Below are positions 43,690 through 52,858 of a stretch of DNA of 64,000 nucleotides, one piece after another. Source of the stretch: Nocardia amikacinitolerans NBRC 108937 (GTDB taxonomy: Bacteria; Actinomycetota; Actinomycetes; Mycobacteriales; Mycobacteriaceae); contig NZ_BDAU01000009.1 of NCBI RefSeq assembly GCF_001612615.1, forward strand, positions 186,001-250,000, given 5' to 3'. The translations under genes and the position numbers were made by a program. The notes under the pieces were generated by a model. The model was not told where the DNA came from. It made no database searches and worked only from the letters and a program-made list of their open reading frames with translations. The stretch's first letter is position 1; every line of letters begins with the position of its first letter.

Positions 43690-43855
43690 GTAACGAGCCG
43701 TGGTTCGGGATCGCGCAGGATGGCCGGCCGTGCCTGTCCATGGCGCCGGCCTTCGGCTACGCCCACTACTTGGCTTTCCTCTTCGAGGGCGGCTCGTACC
43801 CGATCTTCTTCAGGCGTTCATCGTGCCGGTGCTACTCGTGGTGGACTTCCTCTGA
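43690..43855 (+). pseudogene. Frameshifted remnant of a membrane protein gene
   Basis: Reading E-P-W-F-G-I-A-Q-D-G-R and then A-P-A-F-G-Y-A-H-Y-L-A-F-L-F-E-G-G-S-Y in one frame, the sequence continues as L-Q-A-F-I-V-P-V-L-L-V-V-D-F-L-stop in another. Both pieces have coding-type third-base GC and hydrophobic character. No start is visible upstream. The 240 bases after it, to the next gene, contain nothing I can identify. Confidence 0.4.
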
Positions 43856-44093
43856 AACCGAACTCCTCACCCGAAACTGACCGCGACCCAGAAGGTTTGG
43901 CGCGAGCACCAGCGCTCCGAGGTGGGGCGGTAGCGCGACGGCGCTGTTCGCTGTAATTCCGCGCCGGCCTCTTGGGGTGCAGAGTGGACGGCGCGCGGTC
44001 CCACTCCCGGGGGTTGCACCTTGACGCGACCGGTCGTCCGGCGACGACCGGCGCCCGCCGCACAACGGGCGTCCAAGCCGCTCGTCGGTGGCT

Positions 44094-46406
44094 TCAGCGA
44101 GGGTCGACGAGCCAGCTGCCGTCTACGTTGACAAAGTGGGTCGGCGGCGGGCACGGACGGCCACGAGTGCGGACGAATGTCGTGGCACGGCGCCCCCGCA
44201 CACACACCGACACATCAGACGTCTCAGCGATGCGGATATTGACACTGTGTTCGCGTGACTTCTCGACGAACACCGACCGCGGCACGTTCGCGCGCCAGAA
44301 GGGAGTGATGTGGCGATCGTAGATCGTTTCCCAATCACCAAGGCGTCCGAGCCTGTTCAGTTCCTCGCGGGCCCGGCGGACGGCCACGATGTCGGCCTCG
44401 GATGATCGCTGCGACAACCCGGCCAGTCGCACGGCCTCCACGACAGCCTTGAAGCCGGCGCGAACACCCGGTGGGTCCGGCCGCTTGCGGTCGGGGTTGT
44501 AGGTGACCAGCTCGTCGCTGACGTCGATGACGGCGCTCTCCTGAAGATCTACCGCGACATCGTGAATCGGGAGTGCGGGCCGGTCCGCAACCGCCGTGCC
44601 CGCCACGTTGAACAGCGTCTGGTACGCGGCGTCGTCGCGTCCGTCCACCGTCAGTAGCACAGGCCTGCCTTCATCGGACAGATACAGGCCGATCAGATAC
44701 CGGCCGATCGCCGCGGGCTCGGCGAGCACGTCGTTGGCGAGGCCGAGCGCCGCCGAGAGGACCAGCGCGCGACTGTGCAGTTCGTCGTCGGATTCCGGCG
44801 GAAAGACGAACAGGCACTTGCCGAGAACGCCGAGTTCGCGTGCCGCCGAGACTTCCGTCATGAGGCTGCGCGAACGTCCGACGACGAAGACGATCACTTT
44901 CTCTTCGATCAACCGCTGTCGCACCGCGTCCTCCCAGTTGTCGTCGCTGTGGTACTCCCGGGCGGCACCGAGCGGGGCCAGGTCGGTCCCCGGTATACCT
45001 ACTGTCCGCACCGGCCCGAATCGCCACATCGACCAGGCAAGAAGCTCTTCGAAACGTTCGAATGGTTGCGCGGAAGCGAATTCGATGGGGTTGTGCCGGG
45101 TCGATCGGCGCATTCGCATCCGAAGATCGTCGTCCTGGAACGAACGGAGCAAGAACACGCCGGGAGTGTTCTCGTGCATCTGTTCGCTTGCCGCACGTGC
45201 GATCCACGTCTGAGCGAGCCGCTTGCTGTATCGGAACGGTCGAGACAGGTTCGCCAGCGTCCGAAACCCCAGCCAAATTATTATCAGTCCGACCAGCCAA
45301 TGCCCGATGGACGTGCCGAGCACGAAAATAGCGATTGCTGCGGAGAACAGGAACGCTGCCGCGTACATGATCGCCAGCGATCCGAAGATGCCGACAGCCG
45401 CCGGGACGATCGTCGCGCGGACGAAGGGGTGTCGTTCGGCCCGCTTCGCGGAAATGAGCAGATCCGCCACGACCAGCAAGCCGACGCTGCCCGGTACCAA
45501 CGCGATCTCGATAAGGGCGGGCAGGGAGATTCGGATCTCCACGGCGACCACCAGCGCGCTCAACGCTGTACCGCCCAGAACCAGTCGAAGATTGCGCAGG
45601 CGGGCGCGGCGCCTCAGCTGGGCCGTCGCATGCGTCAAGTCCTCGACAACGCACCGCGACGTAGTTGTCGGGCAACGCCCTAGAATCCGTTCGATCAGAC
45701 CGCGGTCTCGCAACAGGGAAGCCGCCGCGGTGGCGACCGCGAGTATCGGCACCAAGCTGATCGGCAGCACGATCAGCAATCTGCGGATATCGGAGAGATC
45801 GATCCTCGTCTGAGAGTGCAGGTCTTCGGTGAGCGGCAGCTTCTCGAGTTGCGGCGGCAATGCGCGGGCAAGGAGAAGGTCCTGCAACGCGGGATTCGGG
45901 ACTGCCTGAGGAAGCGGGATCGCCGAAACCACCACGCCGAACCGGCCTTTCACCGCGACGGCTATCGAGTGCCGGACGCCGTCCCGCATCACATCACGTC
46001 TACGGGAACCTGGTGGCAGATTCGGTTCGGCTTCCGTGGACTTGCTGAAGAGGAAAGTCTCGGCCCAATAGCGATTGGTGAACTCGATCAACCGGATCCG
46101 CAACTGCACGCCCCGCTCCGCCGAGGAGAAGTAGACGCTGTGTGCCTGGCGGACCTGTTCGGTGAGACGCCGATCGGAGCGCATGGTCATATCCAGTACG
46201 TCATCGGTGTCCATGGGCGCCTCGGAGACCAGGAGCACCGGCAGGCCCGGGCTCGAGATCTCCTCGGGCCCGATGAACAGCGGCGGCAGTTCTATGGGGC
46301 TCGATTCGGTGTCGGGGGCGCCCATGGCGGTGGGCATCGTCAACCAGAGCAACAGCAGAATCGAGCCGACCGACAAGGCGATTCGTGCCGCGCGAGCGAG
46401 GCTCAT
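44094..46406 (-). CDS. Polytopic membrane protein with TIR-like cytoplasmic domain
   Basis: 770 residues. A signal or first helix (7-29) is followed by an outside domain (about 30-205), then helices at about 210-232, 274-292, 297-318 and 333-382. The cytoplasmic part opens with G-V-F-L-L-R-S-F-Q-D-D-D (416-427) and continues with G-P-V-R-T-V-G-I-P-G (464-473), D-D-N-W-E-D-A-V (488-495), V-I-V-F-V-V-G-R-S-R-S-L (504-515) and Glu518 in M-T-E-V-S-A-A. This strand order and glutamate position look TIR-like to me, but no family name is certain. A further region (about 580-770) is unassigned. Last gene of the caspase operon, 21 bases after the lipoprotein gene. Confidence 0.65.
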   Translation of the reverse strand: MSLARAARIALSVGSILLLLWLTMPTAMGAPDTESSPIELPPLFIGPEEISSPGLPVLLVSEAPMDTDDVLDMTMRSDRRLTEQVRQAHSVYFSSAERGVQLRIRLIEFTNRYWAETFLFSKSTEAEPNLPPGSRRRDVMRDGVRHSIAVAVKGRFGVVVSAIPLPQAVPNPALQDLLLARALPPQLEKLPLTEDLHSQTRIDLSDIRRLLIVLPISLVPILAVATAAASLLRDRGLIERILGRCPTTTSRCVVEDLTHATAQLRRRARLRNLRLVLGGTALSALVVAVEIRISLPALIEIALVPGSVGLLVVADLLISAKRAERHPFVRATIVPAAVGIFGSLAIMYAAAFLFSAAIAIFVLGTSIGHWLVGLIIIWLGFRTLANLSRPFRYSKRLAQTWIARAASEQMHENTPGVFLLRSFQDDDLRMRMRRSTRHNPIEFASAQPFERFEELLAWSMWRFGPVRTVGIPGTDLAPLGAAREYHSDDNWEDAVRQRLIEEKVIVFVVGRSRSLMTEVSAARELGVLGKCLFVFPPESDDELHSRALVLSAALGLANDVLAEPAAIGRYLIGLYLSDEGRPVLLTVDGRDDAAYQTLFNVAGTAVADRPALPIHDVAVDLQESAVIDVSDELVTYNPDRKRPDPPGVRAGFKAVVEAVRLAGLSQRSSEADIVAVRRAREELNRLGRLGDWETIYDRHITPFWRANVPRSVFVEKSREHSVNIRIAETSDVSVCVRGRRATTFVRTRGRPCPPPTHFVNVDGSWLVDPR

Positions 46407-46427
46407 CCGTTCACTCCCACCATCGTG

Positions 46428-47114
46428 CTATTCCAGGACACGCGGCGAGCCCGAGACGAAACCCGCATCGGTGAGCGTCCAAATGGTTTCGGCGACGCCG
46501 CTCGGACAGCACGTACCGTCGGCGGGCCTTCGCCATAATTCGGTGACTTTGACTTGGCCGTTGCCTGCCTCGATGCGACGGAGCATGGTCGGCCCATAGC
46601 CATGGAATTGCTTCTTCGGGACGACGGCACCGACACTCCACAACTGGTCGTCCCGCACCGACAAGACGACATAGGAAAAGGCGAGCAGTCCCGCCGCCGT
46701 CCCGCCGTCGTTGTCGCAGCCGACCCGGACCGCCGCATACTCGCGCCCGTCACCGAGCAGGTTTCCGAACGCGGCGAATTCGGCGGAGAGGTGCACGCTG
46801 CCCCAGGTGGACGAATTGGCTCGTGCCTCGCCGGCACGGAAGACCACTGGTTGCTCGATCCCGCAGAACTCCGCTGGATAAGCCGAGTTCTTCCAGTCCG
46901 AGGCCGCGAAGTCCGGCGGCGCGGCGCCCAGCCGGACCGGTGCCGAGATCGGTTCCGAGACCGCTGTCTTTCCCGGGTGCATGATCTCGATCGGCTCCTG
47001 ATACACCCCGAGCGGAGGCAGGGGCGCCGGAGCCCCGCAGGCATTGATCAGAAGTGCCGCGGCCGCGGCGGGCAGGCAGAGGCGTAGGCGTTTACGAACT
47101 GCACGGCGGGTCAT
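46428..47114 (-). CDS. Lipoprotein of the caspase/TIR operon
   Basis: A 228-residue lipoprotein with lipobox L-I-N-A-C near residue 26 and a mature domain of about 200 residues with four more cysteines, probably outside the cell. I chose the ATG at 47114 because GGAGA lies just upstream; it overlaps the 3' end of the TIR-WD40 gene by 23 bases. No family recognised. Its place between two TIR-type genes suggests an external sensor or partner for the membrane protein. Confidence 0.7.
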   Translation of the reverse strand: MTRRAVRKRLRLCLPAAAAALLINACGAPAPLPPLGVYQEPIEIMHPGKTAVSEPISAPVRLGAAPPDFAASDWKNSAYPAEFCGIEQPVVFRAGEARANSSTWGSVHLSAEFAAFGNLLGDGREYAAVRVGCDNDGGTAAGLLAFSYVVLSVRDDQLWSVGAVVPKKQFHGYGPTMLRRIEAGNGQVKVTELWRRPADGTCCPSGVAETIWTLTDAGFVSGSPRVLE

Positions 47115-49851
47115 ACTGTTCTCCAGGGACATACTGTTTCCACGTCGATTCCGAGATCACTTCCGAGTAGCGACAGAGATTGGTCACCTCGTCGTCGATA
47201 TCGATCCCGACCACGCGGACGCCACGCAGCGTCGACATCGCCAGCATGCTTCCGTCCGGACTCAGCGCGGCGCCCATGGATGCGTACCGACCACCGATTC
47301 CGGAACTCCAGATCTCGACCATGTCGCCGTGGTCGTCGAGGTCCCAGACTTTGGCGACGCCGTCGTCGCCGGATGTCACGATCCGGCGGCCGTCGGCGCT
47401 GGCGGACACTGCCGAGACCACTCCGCTGTGGCCGACTTTGGTATCGATCAGCCGGGGGTCGTTACGGTCCTGGACATCCCAGGTCGTGACGGTGCCGCTC
47501 TCGTCAACGGCGAGTATCAGGGATTCGGCGAGGAATACGACATGCCTGAACTTTCGCTCGGAGTCCATGGTCCCGATCAGTTCCGGCTTCCTATCTTCAC
47601 CGCAGTCCCACAACGACACTTGCCCCTCCCGCGAGACGGTGGCGAGGAAACGACCTTCGTGCGGACTGAAGGACGCGGATTTCAGGTACTTCGTTCCGGT
47701 CATCCGGCCACGGCGTTGCGGAGCACCGTCAGTTCCGAACCGCCACAGGTAGGCGTCCTCGTTATCCATGGCCAGCAGCCGACCGTCCGGCCCCGGCACC
47801 AATTGGCCCGACCACTCCGAGGGCCCGGGCAGTGCTTCCGCCGGCGTGCCGTTCTCTCGCAGACGGATGACGAGGGGCGGATAGCTGCGGAGGATGCGAT
47901 ACCCGTCGTGGCCGGAAGCGAAATCGAAGGTCGCGGCTTGACTGACATTGAGTTCCGGTATCGCGGCGGGAGCGCCCGCGGATCCGACCGACCACACCCG
48001 CGCCGGCTGGGAAACGAACAGCAGCCGACCATCCGGGGAGAAGTGGACGTCTTGGCCGAGTGTGGACAAGACCGTCGAAAAGGACCCTCGGCGGAATCCG
48101 TCGACCGGCCAGATGCGGACCGAGCCTCGCTCCTGCTCGCCCGAAGCGGATTCTTCCCGGCCGTCGAGACCGGTTGACACCAGCAGAGATCCATCCGGGG
48201 AGTAAGCGAGCTTTCGCAGCACGCCGGATTGACCACGCAGCAGCTCACCGGCTTTCGGCGTCAGTGGATCGCTGACGTCCCACAGGCGAATCTCGCCGGA
48301 AGCGCCGAGTACCGCCAAGGTTTCGCCGTCGGGGCTGAATACCGTGTCCTCGGCCTCGGGACCTTCGGCCGGAATGGTCGCGTAATGCCGAGGCGTCGCC
48401 GGGTCGAATATGTCCCACAATCTGACTCCGCTGCCCTCCAGGGTGGTGAACATCGGCGCGACCGGACTGATACTCCCGATGGTTCCGGGCAGCGCGGGCG
48501 AGGCGAGCAATTCTCGGCGGCCGGCGTCGTCGAACCTCGAGAATTCGACATGCCCGTCGCCGCTCTTCGTAGCGAGCATCTTGGTGCGCGCATCGAAAGC
48601 TATGCCATTGGTGCGAAATTTCGGGTCGGGTCCGCTGAGCTCCCGCCCTTGGACATCGAGCACGGTGACGTCCGAGGTGGCATTCTTGATGATGATTTCG
48701 TTTCCGACGAAGAACAGTCCGTAGACGATGGAATCCGTCCGGCTCTTGGTCCACAAGAGTTTCGGGTCCGCGGGGTTTTCGATGTCGTAGAGAATTACTT
48801 CGTCGTTGCGGCTTCCGATGGCCAACCTGCTACCGTCCGCGGAGAAGGCAGCGACACCCGCGTATCCGCGCTGGTCACCGCGCTGGGCCAGTATCCTTGC
48901 CGTGGCTACATCGACGATTTGCAAGCCTTGATCGGAAACCACCGCCATGAGGCGACCGTTCGGACTGAACACCGCTTTGCGCGCCAGTCCACGCGAAAAG
49001 ACCTGCCGCGGCCATGTCGCACTGCGGATGATCGCCCCGGCGAGTTGCGGAGTCCTGCCGAGGCGGTAGGCCTCGGCGAGCAGTTGCCGCGCGGTATCCG
49101 GATCCGATTCCCCGATCCTCTCCGCTTCCGCGGCCAGTAGCCGCGAAGTCGCCAGCATCGCCCTTTCTCTTTCCGAATTCTTGCTCCCACTTGCCGAGAA
49201 GAGACTGGCGCCGGTGACGACCAGGGCCGTGACCAGAATTCCGATTACCGTAGAGGTCGCGATGCCCAGGAGGCGGCGCTGCCGGGCGTGTGTCCCGATG
49301 AGCTGATTTTTCGGGACACCGTCCAGCTTCGCGGTGAGCTCGATGACCATGTTGCGAAAACGCGGGTCCGAATCGAGCTCGAGCGTGTCCCTCGCCCAAC
49401 GTTGGTCGGAGTGTATGAACTCGAACAGCGGATACTCGATCAACTGCGGGGGAAGCGCGGTGGAGGCCGGATCCAGAAACGCCTGATTTTGCCACTTGAT
49501 TTCGCCGCCGGTCAACACGACAAGGAGCGAGTCCAGTGATCTGTTCGCCAGCCACCACGCCACCTCAGATTGGACGTGCCGCGAGCCCGCCGAACTCTCG
49601 TTGGCTAGCAGGATCAGATATCTGGAGCCGGCGAGGCCGGCCCGAGCGGCCGGCTGCAGCTGCTCGCCGATTCCGACCTCGGTTTTGTCACGAAACACTC
49701 GCCTGCCGCGGAGGCGGTAGAAACGGCGCCCGTATCTCTCGAGGCCTTTTTGCAATGCTTCTGCAAAAGCTAGATCATGACCGTGGTTGTAAGATATGAA
49801 GGCGGAGTATGGCCGATCCGCTCGCGTAGCGAGCTGTCTTTCGTTTTCCAA
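47092..49851 (-). CDS. TIR domain - transmembrane - WD40 protein
   Basis: 919 residues from a TTG start. The TIR domain (about 14-145) has Y-S-A-F-I-S-Y-N-H, the R-V-F-R-D-K-T box and R-H-V-Q-S-E-V-A-W-W with the candidate NADase glutamate Glu96. A basic stretch (Q-R-R) leads to one transmembrane helix (about 194-217), then a helical segment (S-R-L-L-A-A-E-A-E-R, about 236-265) and at least ten WD40-type blades (for example V-F-S-P-D-G-E-T-L-A-V and W-D-V/L) to the end, enough for two propellers. The architecture is known in actinobacteria. If the single helix is the only span, TIR and WD40 lie on opposite sides of the membrane. It starts 31 bases after the caspase gene. Confidence 0.85.
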   Translation of the reverse strand: MENERQLATRADRPYSAFISYNHGHDLAFAEALQKGLERYGRRFYRLRGRRVFRDKTEVGIGEQLQPAARAGLAGSRYLILLANESSAGSRHVQSEVAWWLANRSLDSLLVVLTGGEIKWQNQAFLDPASTALPPQLIEYPLFEFIHSDQRWARDTLELDSDPRFRNMVIELTAKLDGVPKNQLIGTHARQRRLLGIATSTVIGILVTALVVTGASLFSASGSKNSERERAMLATSRLLAAEAERIGESDPDTARQLLAEAYRLGRTPQLAGAIIRSATWPRQVFSRGLARKAVFSPNGRLMAVVSDQGLQIVDVATARILAQRGDQRGYAGVAAFSADGSRLAIGSRNDEVILYDIENPADPKLLWTKSRTDSIVYGLFFVGNEIIIKNATSDVTVLDVQGRELSGPDPKFRTNGIAFDARTKMLATKSGDGHVEFSRFDDAGRRELLASPALPGTIGSISPVAPMFTTLEGSGVRLWDIFDPATPRHYATIPAEGPEAEDTVFSPDGETLAVLGASGEIRLWDVSDPLTPKAGELLRGQSGVLRKLAYSPDGSLLVSTGLDGREESASGEQERGSVRIWPVDGFRRGSFSTVLSTLGQDVHFSPDGRLLFVSQPARVWSVGSAGAPAAIPELNVSQAATFDFASGHDGYRILRSYPPLVIRLRENGTPAEALPGPSEWSGQLVPGPDGRLLAMDNEDAYLWRFGTDGAPQRRGRMTGTKYLKSASFSPHEGRFLATVSREGQVSLWDCGEDRKPELIGTMDSERKFRHVVFLAESLILAVDESGTVTTWDVQDRNDPRLIDTKVGHSGVVSAVSASADGRRIVTSGDDGVAKVWDLDDHGDMVEIWSSGIGGRYASMGAALSPDGSMLAMSTLRGVRVVGIDIDDEVTNLCRYSEVISESTWKQYVPGEQYDPPCSS

Positions 49852-49882
49852 TCCCAGTTCTCTAATTCTTCGAAGGGTCCGG

Positions 49883-50869
49883 CTAGATCAGCCCGTCATT
49901 GACCAGATTCCAATAGTGTTGTCCGACCACGGTGAGTCCACACGATTTGCTTCCCATCGCGGCATGCCACATGTGCGGCGCTCCGATCGGACGGACGAGA
50001 TTGACCTTGACGTACTTCTGCAGGACCGCGAATACCGCGGTGTTGGCGCTGTCCGGAGCCGGGATGCTCGGATCCGAGAGCTGGTCGATCGACCGCTCCG
50101 GTTCGTACGACGGGTCGAGCCGGAACTCATGGTCCGGACTGGGGAAGTGCGTAGTTATGGCTTGTAGGTCGAGCAGCTCGATCGGCGCGCGCGATTTTTT
50201 GAGCGAAATGAATGTCTTGACGTTCGTCTTGAACACGGGTCGCTGACCCCAAGAGCCGAGGCACTGGTCTATGTGCGCGTAGATGCTGCCCGGAGTTATA
50301 TCGCCCAGCAAGTTTGCCGCCGCACCGCTGAGCGCGTCCACGAAAAGCCGGGTGAACACCCCGGAGCCGTTGGACTCTTGTGCGTACTGTTCAGCCGTCG
50401 ACGCGGTGAGTATAGTGACGCCCTCTGATATTTCAGCCACTTTCGGGTATCTCGGATTTGCTCCCGCGATTCCACTGTGACAGCTGTCCAGGATGATGAT
50501 CTTGTTGCGTGCCTTGGAACAGTTCGCGTACGTCAACACATCGTAGAGCGGCACACCATCGTCGCCGCTGCGGCAGTCGCTCGCACACAGATAACCACCG
50601 GTCTCCTCGATGTGACCGTGGCCCGCGAAATAGAAGAGCGCCACTTCCGGGTCGTCCTCGAACAACGCTTTGATCGAGGCTTTCAGCTCGCTTCTACTGA
50701 CATTCTGCCCAGGGCCGGTCCCCAAGATCACCTGGGGAACTTTGAAGTTTATCGTTCCATCCGCGTGACGCTCGAGCGCACTCCGCACCGAACTGGCATC
50801 GTTCACACACCCATGCAGGCAGGAAATTTTCTCATAGTAGTCGATACCGACGATCAACGCCTTCCGCAT
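49883..50869 (-). CDS. Caspase-like cysteine protease (peptidase C14)
   Basis: A 328-residue caspase-fold protease. The catalytic dyad is complete: His84 in Y-F-A-G-H-G-H and Cys130 in I-I-L-D-S-C-H-S-G. The N-terminal strand [11 protein letters not shown] and L-x-G-C-V-N-D-A are family standards. Residues 255-328 form a separate C-terminal module ([12 protein letters not shown], then [18 protein letters not shown]) that I recall from other bacterial caspase proteins of conflict loci. GGGAGTAGAG precedes the ATG. First gene of the operon. Confidence 0.88.
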   Translation of the reverse strand: MRKALIVGIDYYEKISCLHGCVNDASSVRSALERHADGTINFKVPQVILGTGPGQNVSRSELKASIKALFEDDPEVALFYFAGHGHIEETGGYLCASDCRSGDDGVPLYDVLTYANCSKARNKIIILDSCHSGIAGANPRYPKVAEISEGVTILTASTAEQYAQESNGSGVFTRLFVDALSGAAANLLGDITPGSIYAHIDQCLGSWGQRPVFKTNVKTFISLKKSRAPIELLDLQAITTHFPSPDHEFRLDPSYEPERSIDQLSDPSIPAPDSANTAVFAVLQKYVKVNLVRPIGAPHMWHAAMGSKSCGLTVVGQHYWNLVNDGLI

Positions 50870-51530
50870 CTCTACTCCCTACAGAGGTCGGACAGCTAGG
50901 ACAGTGTGGCGGGTGCGACGAGATGCCGCATCACTTTGCTCGAAATCGACGAAGCCAGTGGCGTGTCCCCGGAAGAACGCGGGCGCGTTCACCTGCCTGA
51001 CGGCAGAGCAGCGTTCAGAGGGACGGAACTTTTAGGACCCGACGTAGCTCACCGTCGTGGCTTCGAAGTTCGCGGCCGTGGCCTGCGGCGCTGCGGATTA
51101 CACACCGTTGGCCGGCACTCCCCGCGGGCATCTCGGTGAAGAAATCGGTACGGGTCGTCCAGGCTTCGCATGCCTTCACTGCCGAACTCTCCTCGTCTCG
51201 GCTGACGGTAGGGGCCACCAGTCGGCCGCGCGGGCGCCCGAAAGCTCCTCGCGGCCAGTGTCAAAGCGAACCCGTGCCCCCCGAGAGCACGTCCTCGAGT
51301 CCGGCGCTTCCGCGGACGGCAAACCAGTTGCGGCACGCGCGAATTCGAGTACCGGCGAGAGTACGGGGCCGAGACCCGGAACGTCAATAGCGTATCGACA
51401 GCAACCAAGCGCACGGTGGTGAAAACGATGGCGCACCAGTGCATTCCATCCGGATCCGTCGGCCGCTCCGTGGACCCAACCGGTTCCCGGGCGGTGAGCT
51501 GACCATCTCGGCGAGGTTCTTGCCCTGGCG
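50870..51530. other. Non-coding or degraded stretch upstream of the caspase operon
   Basis: About 660 bases with several open frames on both strands, none with family similarity or a good ribosome site. It should include the caspase operon promoter; CTGTCC occurs twice just upstream of the start (minus strand). It may hold decayed coding sequence. Confidence 0.5.
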
Positions 51531-51725
51531 TCAGGGACAGGCGGCGGTCAGGGGTCCGCCGCGCAGTGCGCTGTCGATCAATTCCTGAAAGGCGCCGTCG
51601 ATCAGTTCGTCGGCGTGGGAGACCCGGCGGCCCCGGGGTAGAACGATTGCGCGCTCGTGTTCATCGCGCCGGGTAGTGGTTCGCACTTCCTCGCCTGCGT
51701 CCCCGGGAAACATGTAGGTGCTCAT
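51531..51725 (-). CDS. Small hypothetical ORF
   Basis: A 64-codon frame from an ATG, with acceptable third-base GC and an amphipathic C-terminal half (D-E-L-I-D-G-A-F-Q-E-L-I-D-S-A-L). The frame is open further upstream. No ribosome site or homologue known to me; it may be chance. Confidence 0.35.
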   Translation of the reverse strand: MSTYMFPGDAGEEVRTTTRRDEHERAIVLPRGRRVSHADELIDGAFQELIDSALRGGPLTAACP

Positions 51726-52220
51726 CGCGGCGGAGGGTCGATCGGTCGGCTGGGCGTGGGCCCGCGGTCTGATCGACAGCTGCGCTTGCGGTTGGGCTGA
51801 CCGACTTTTCGCCGAGACTCGGTAGGGCTGGCGCACCTCGGCACGCCGTCGGATCGGCTCACCGCCGATCAGGAACCCCTCATCGACCCCACCGCGTGAT
51901 GGTGATTTCGTTACGTTTCGGCGACGCATCCGCAAACCCGCACGAGCGGTGGAAAGCCCCCTTACGCTTCGGTATTCGGCTCGATCGGCCCGTCGCAACA
52001 CGTCCTAGCTGCATGATTGTGAGTCGTGGGGCGGGTGGGGAGAGCGGGATGCAGCAGAGGGAACGCAATATTGCGTTTTCTGTTGTGTTCTTGCATCTGT
52101 AAGAGCATGATCCAGCTAGCCTAGTTGTGAACAACCGATCCGATGACCGGGAATACCGAATCGAGAGCCAATCATGTTGGTACATAGCGCGTTGGTGTCG
52201 GGTGAATCAGGGGTGTGGCG
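51726..52220. other. Intergenic region with palindromes before DUF4254 gene
   Basis: No convincing gene. It has a perfect 16-base palindrome AACGCAATATTGCGTT (52062-52077, followed by TTC) and GTTGT-GA-ACAAC (52124-52135), both in a locally AT-richer part, probably operators or promoter elements of the DUF4254 gene. Confidence 0.5.
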
Positions 52221-52664
52221 ATGAGCGCGCCGACGGTGGGGATGCTGCCGACGGCTCCGCAGATTTTGTGTGCGTTTCAGGGACGGCGCTTCCAGGACCG
52301 TGAGCTGTTGCGGTCCGCGCACGCGCTCGCCGAGCTGCACGCGCGGCGCGCCGAGGTGCGCGACGCCTACCTGGTCGCCGAAATAGATTGTCGGCGTAGC
52401 GAACTCGTCGACGATATCAACGACTGGGTCGCGCAGGAGATGCCGCAGCACCGCAACGGCGCCTCGCTGCACACCGAGAGCCTCGGCGCCGTGGTCGACC
52501 GCATGGCGCGCAGCTGGGTGAACGCGAACCAGGCCATCGACGTCGACGGGCCGCGCAGTGACAATACCCATAAACACTGGTACCACCTGGCCGAACTCGT
52601 CGACGGCTACACTGATCTGGTAACCGACGTGGCCGGAGGCCGCCGTCGGCTGCCCGAGCAGTAG
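52221..52664 (+). CDS. DUF4254 family protein (copy 2)
   Basis: A 147-residue helical protein, paralogous to the one at 14301-14732: L-P-T-A-P-Q-I-L-C-A-F-Q-G near the start, A-L-A-E-L-H-A-R-R, E-S-L-G-A-V-V-D-R-M-A, and L-A-E-L-V-D-G-Y-T-D-L-V at the end. The ATG has AGGGG seven bases upstream; a GTG two codons earlier is less well placed. Function unknown. Confidence 0.75.
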   Translation: MSAPTVGMLPTAPQILCAFQGRRFQDRELLRSAHALAELHARRAEVRDAYLVAEIDCRRSELVDDINDWVAQEMPQHRNGASLHTESLGAVVDRMARSWVNANQAIDVDGPRSDNTHKHWYHLAELVDGYTDLVTDVAGGRRRLPEQ

Positions 52665-52805
52665 CTGCTCACGACGGCCGAACGGGCTACCGCGCCACCG
52701 CCACGACGGCGACGTCCCGGGTGGAATGTCATCCGACCAGCGCGTCCGCCCGGATGCGAACGTCGCCGCCCGTAGTGACGGCGGGCGCAACGGGGCGCCC
52801 CGCCC

Positions 52806-52838
52806 GGCGTGCCGCGTGGTCGACTGGCGCGGCACGCC
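52806..52838. terminator. Perfect 11-bp hairpin between convergent genes
   Basis: GGCGTGCCGCG (52806-52816), 11-base loop, exact complement (52828-52838), just before the convergent DUF4126 stop. No T-run; likely a GC-type terminator. The rest of the 195-base gap shows nothing. Confidence 0.55.
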
Positions 52839-52858
52839 CGCTGGTTGCTCGGGTGCGA

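Noticed and set aside
50870..51530. Gene in the gap upstream of the caspase operon
   Set aside because: Several frames are open on both strands, but none has family similarity, a ribosome site or convincing codon bias.
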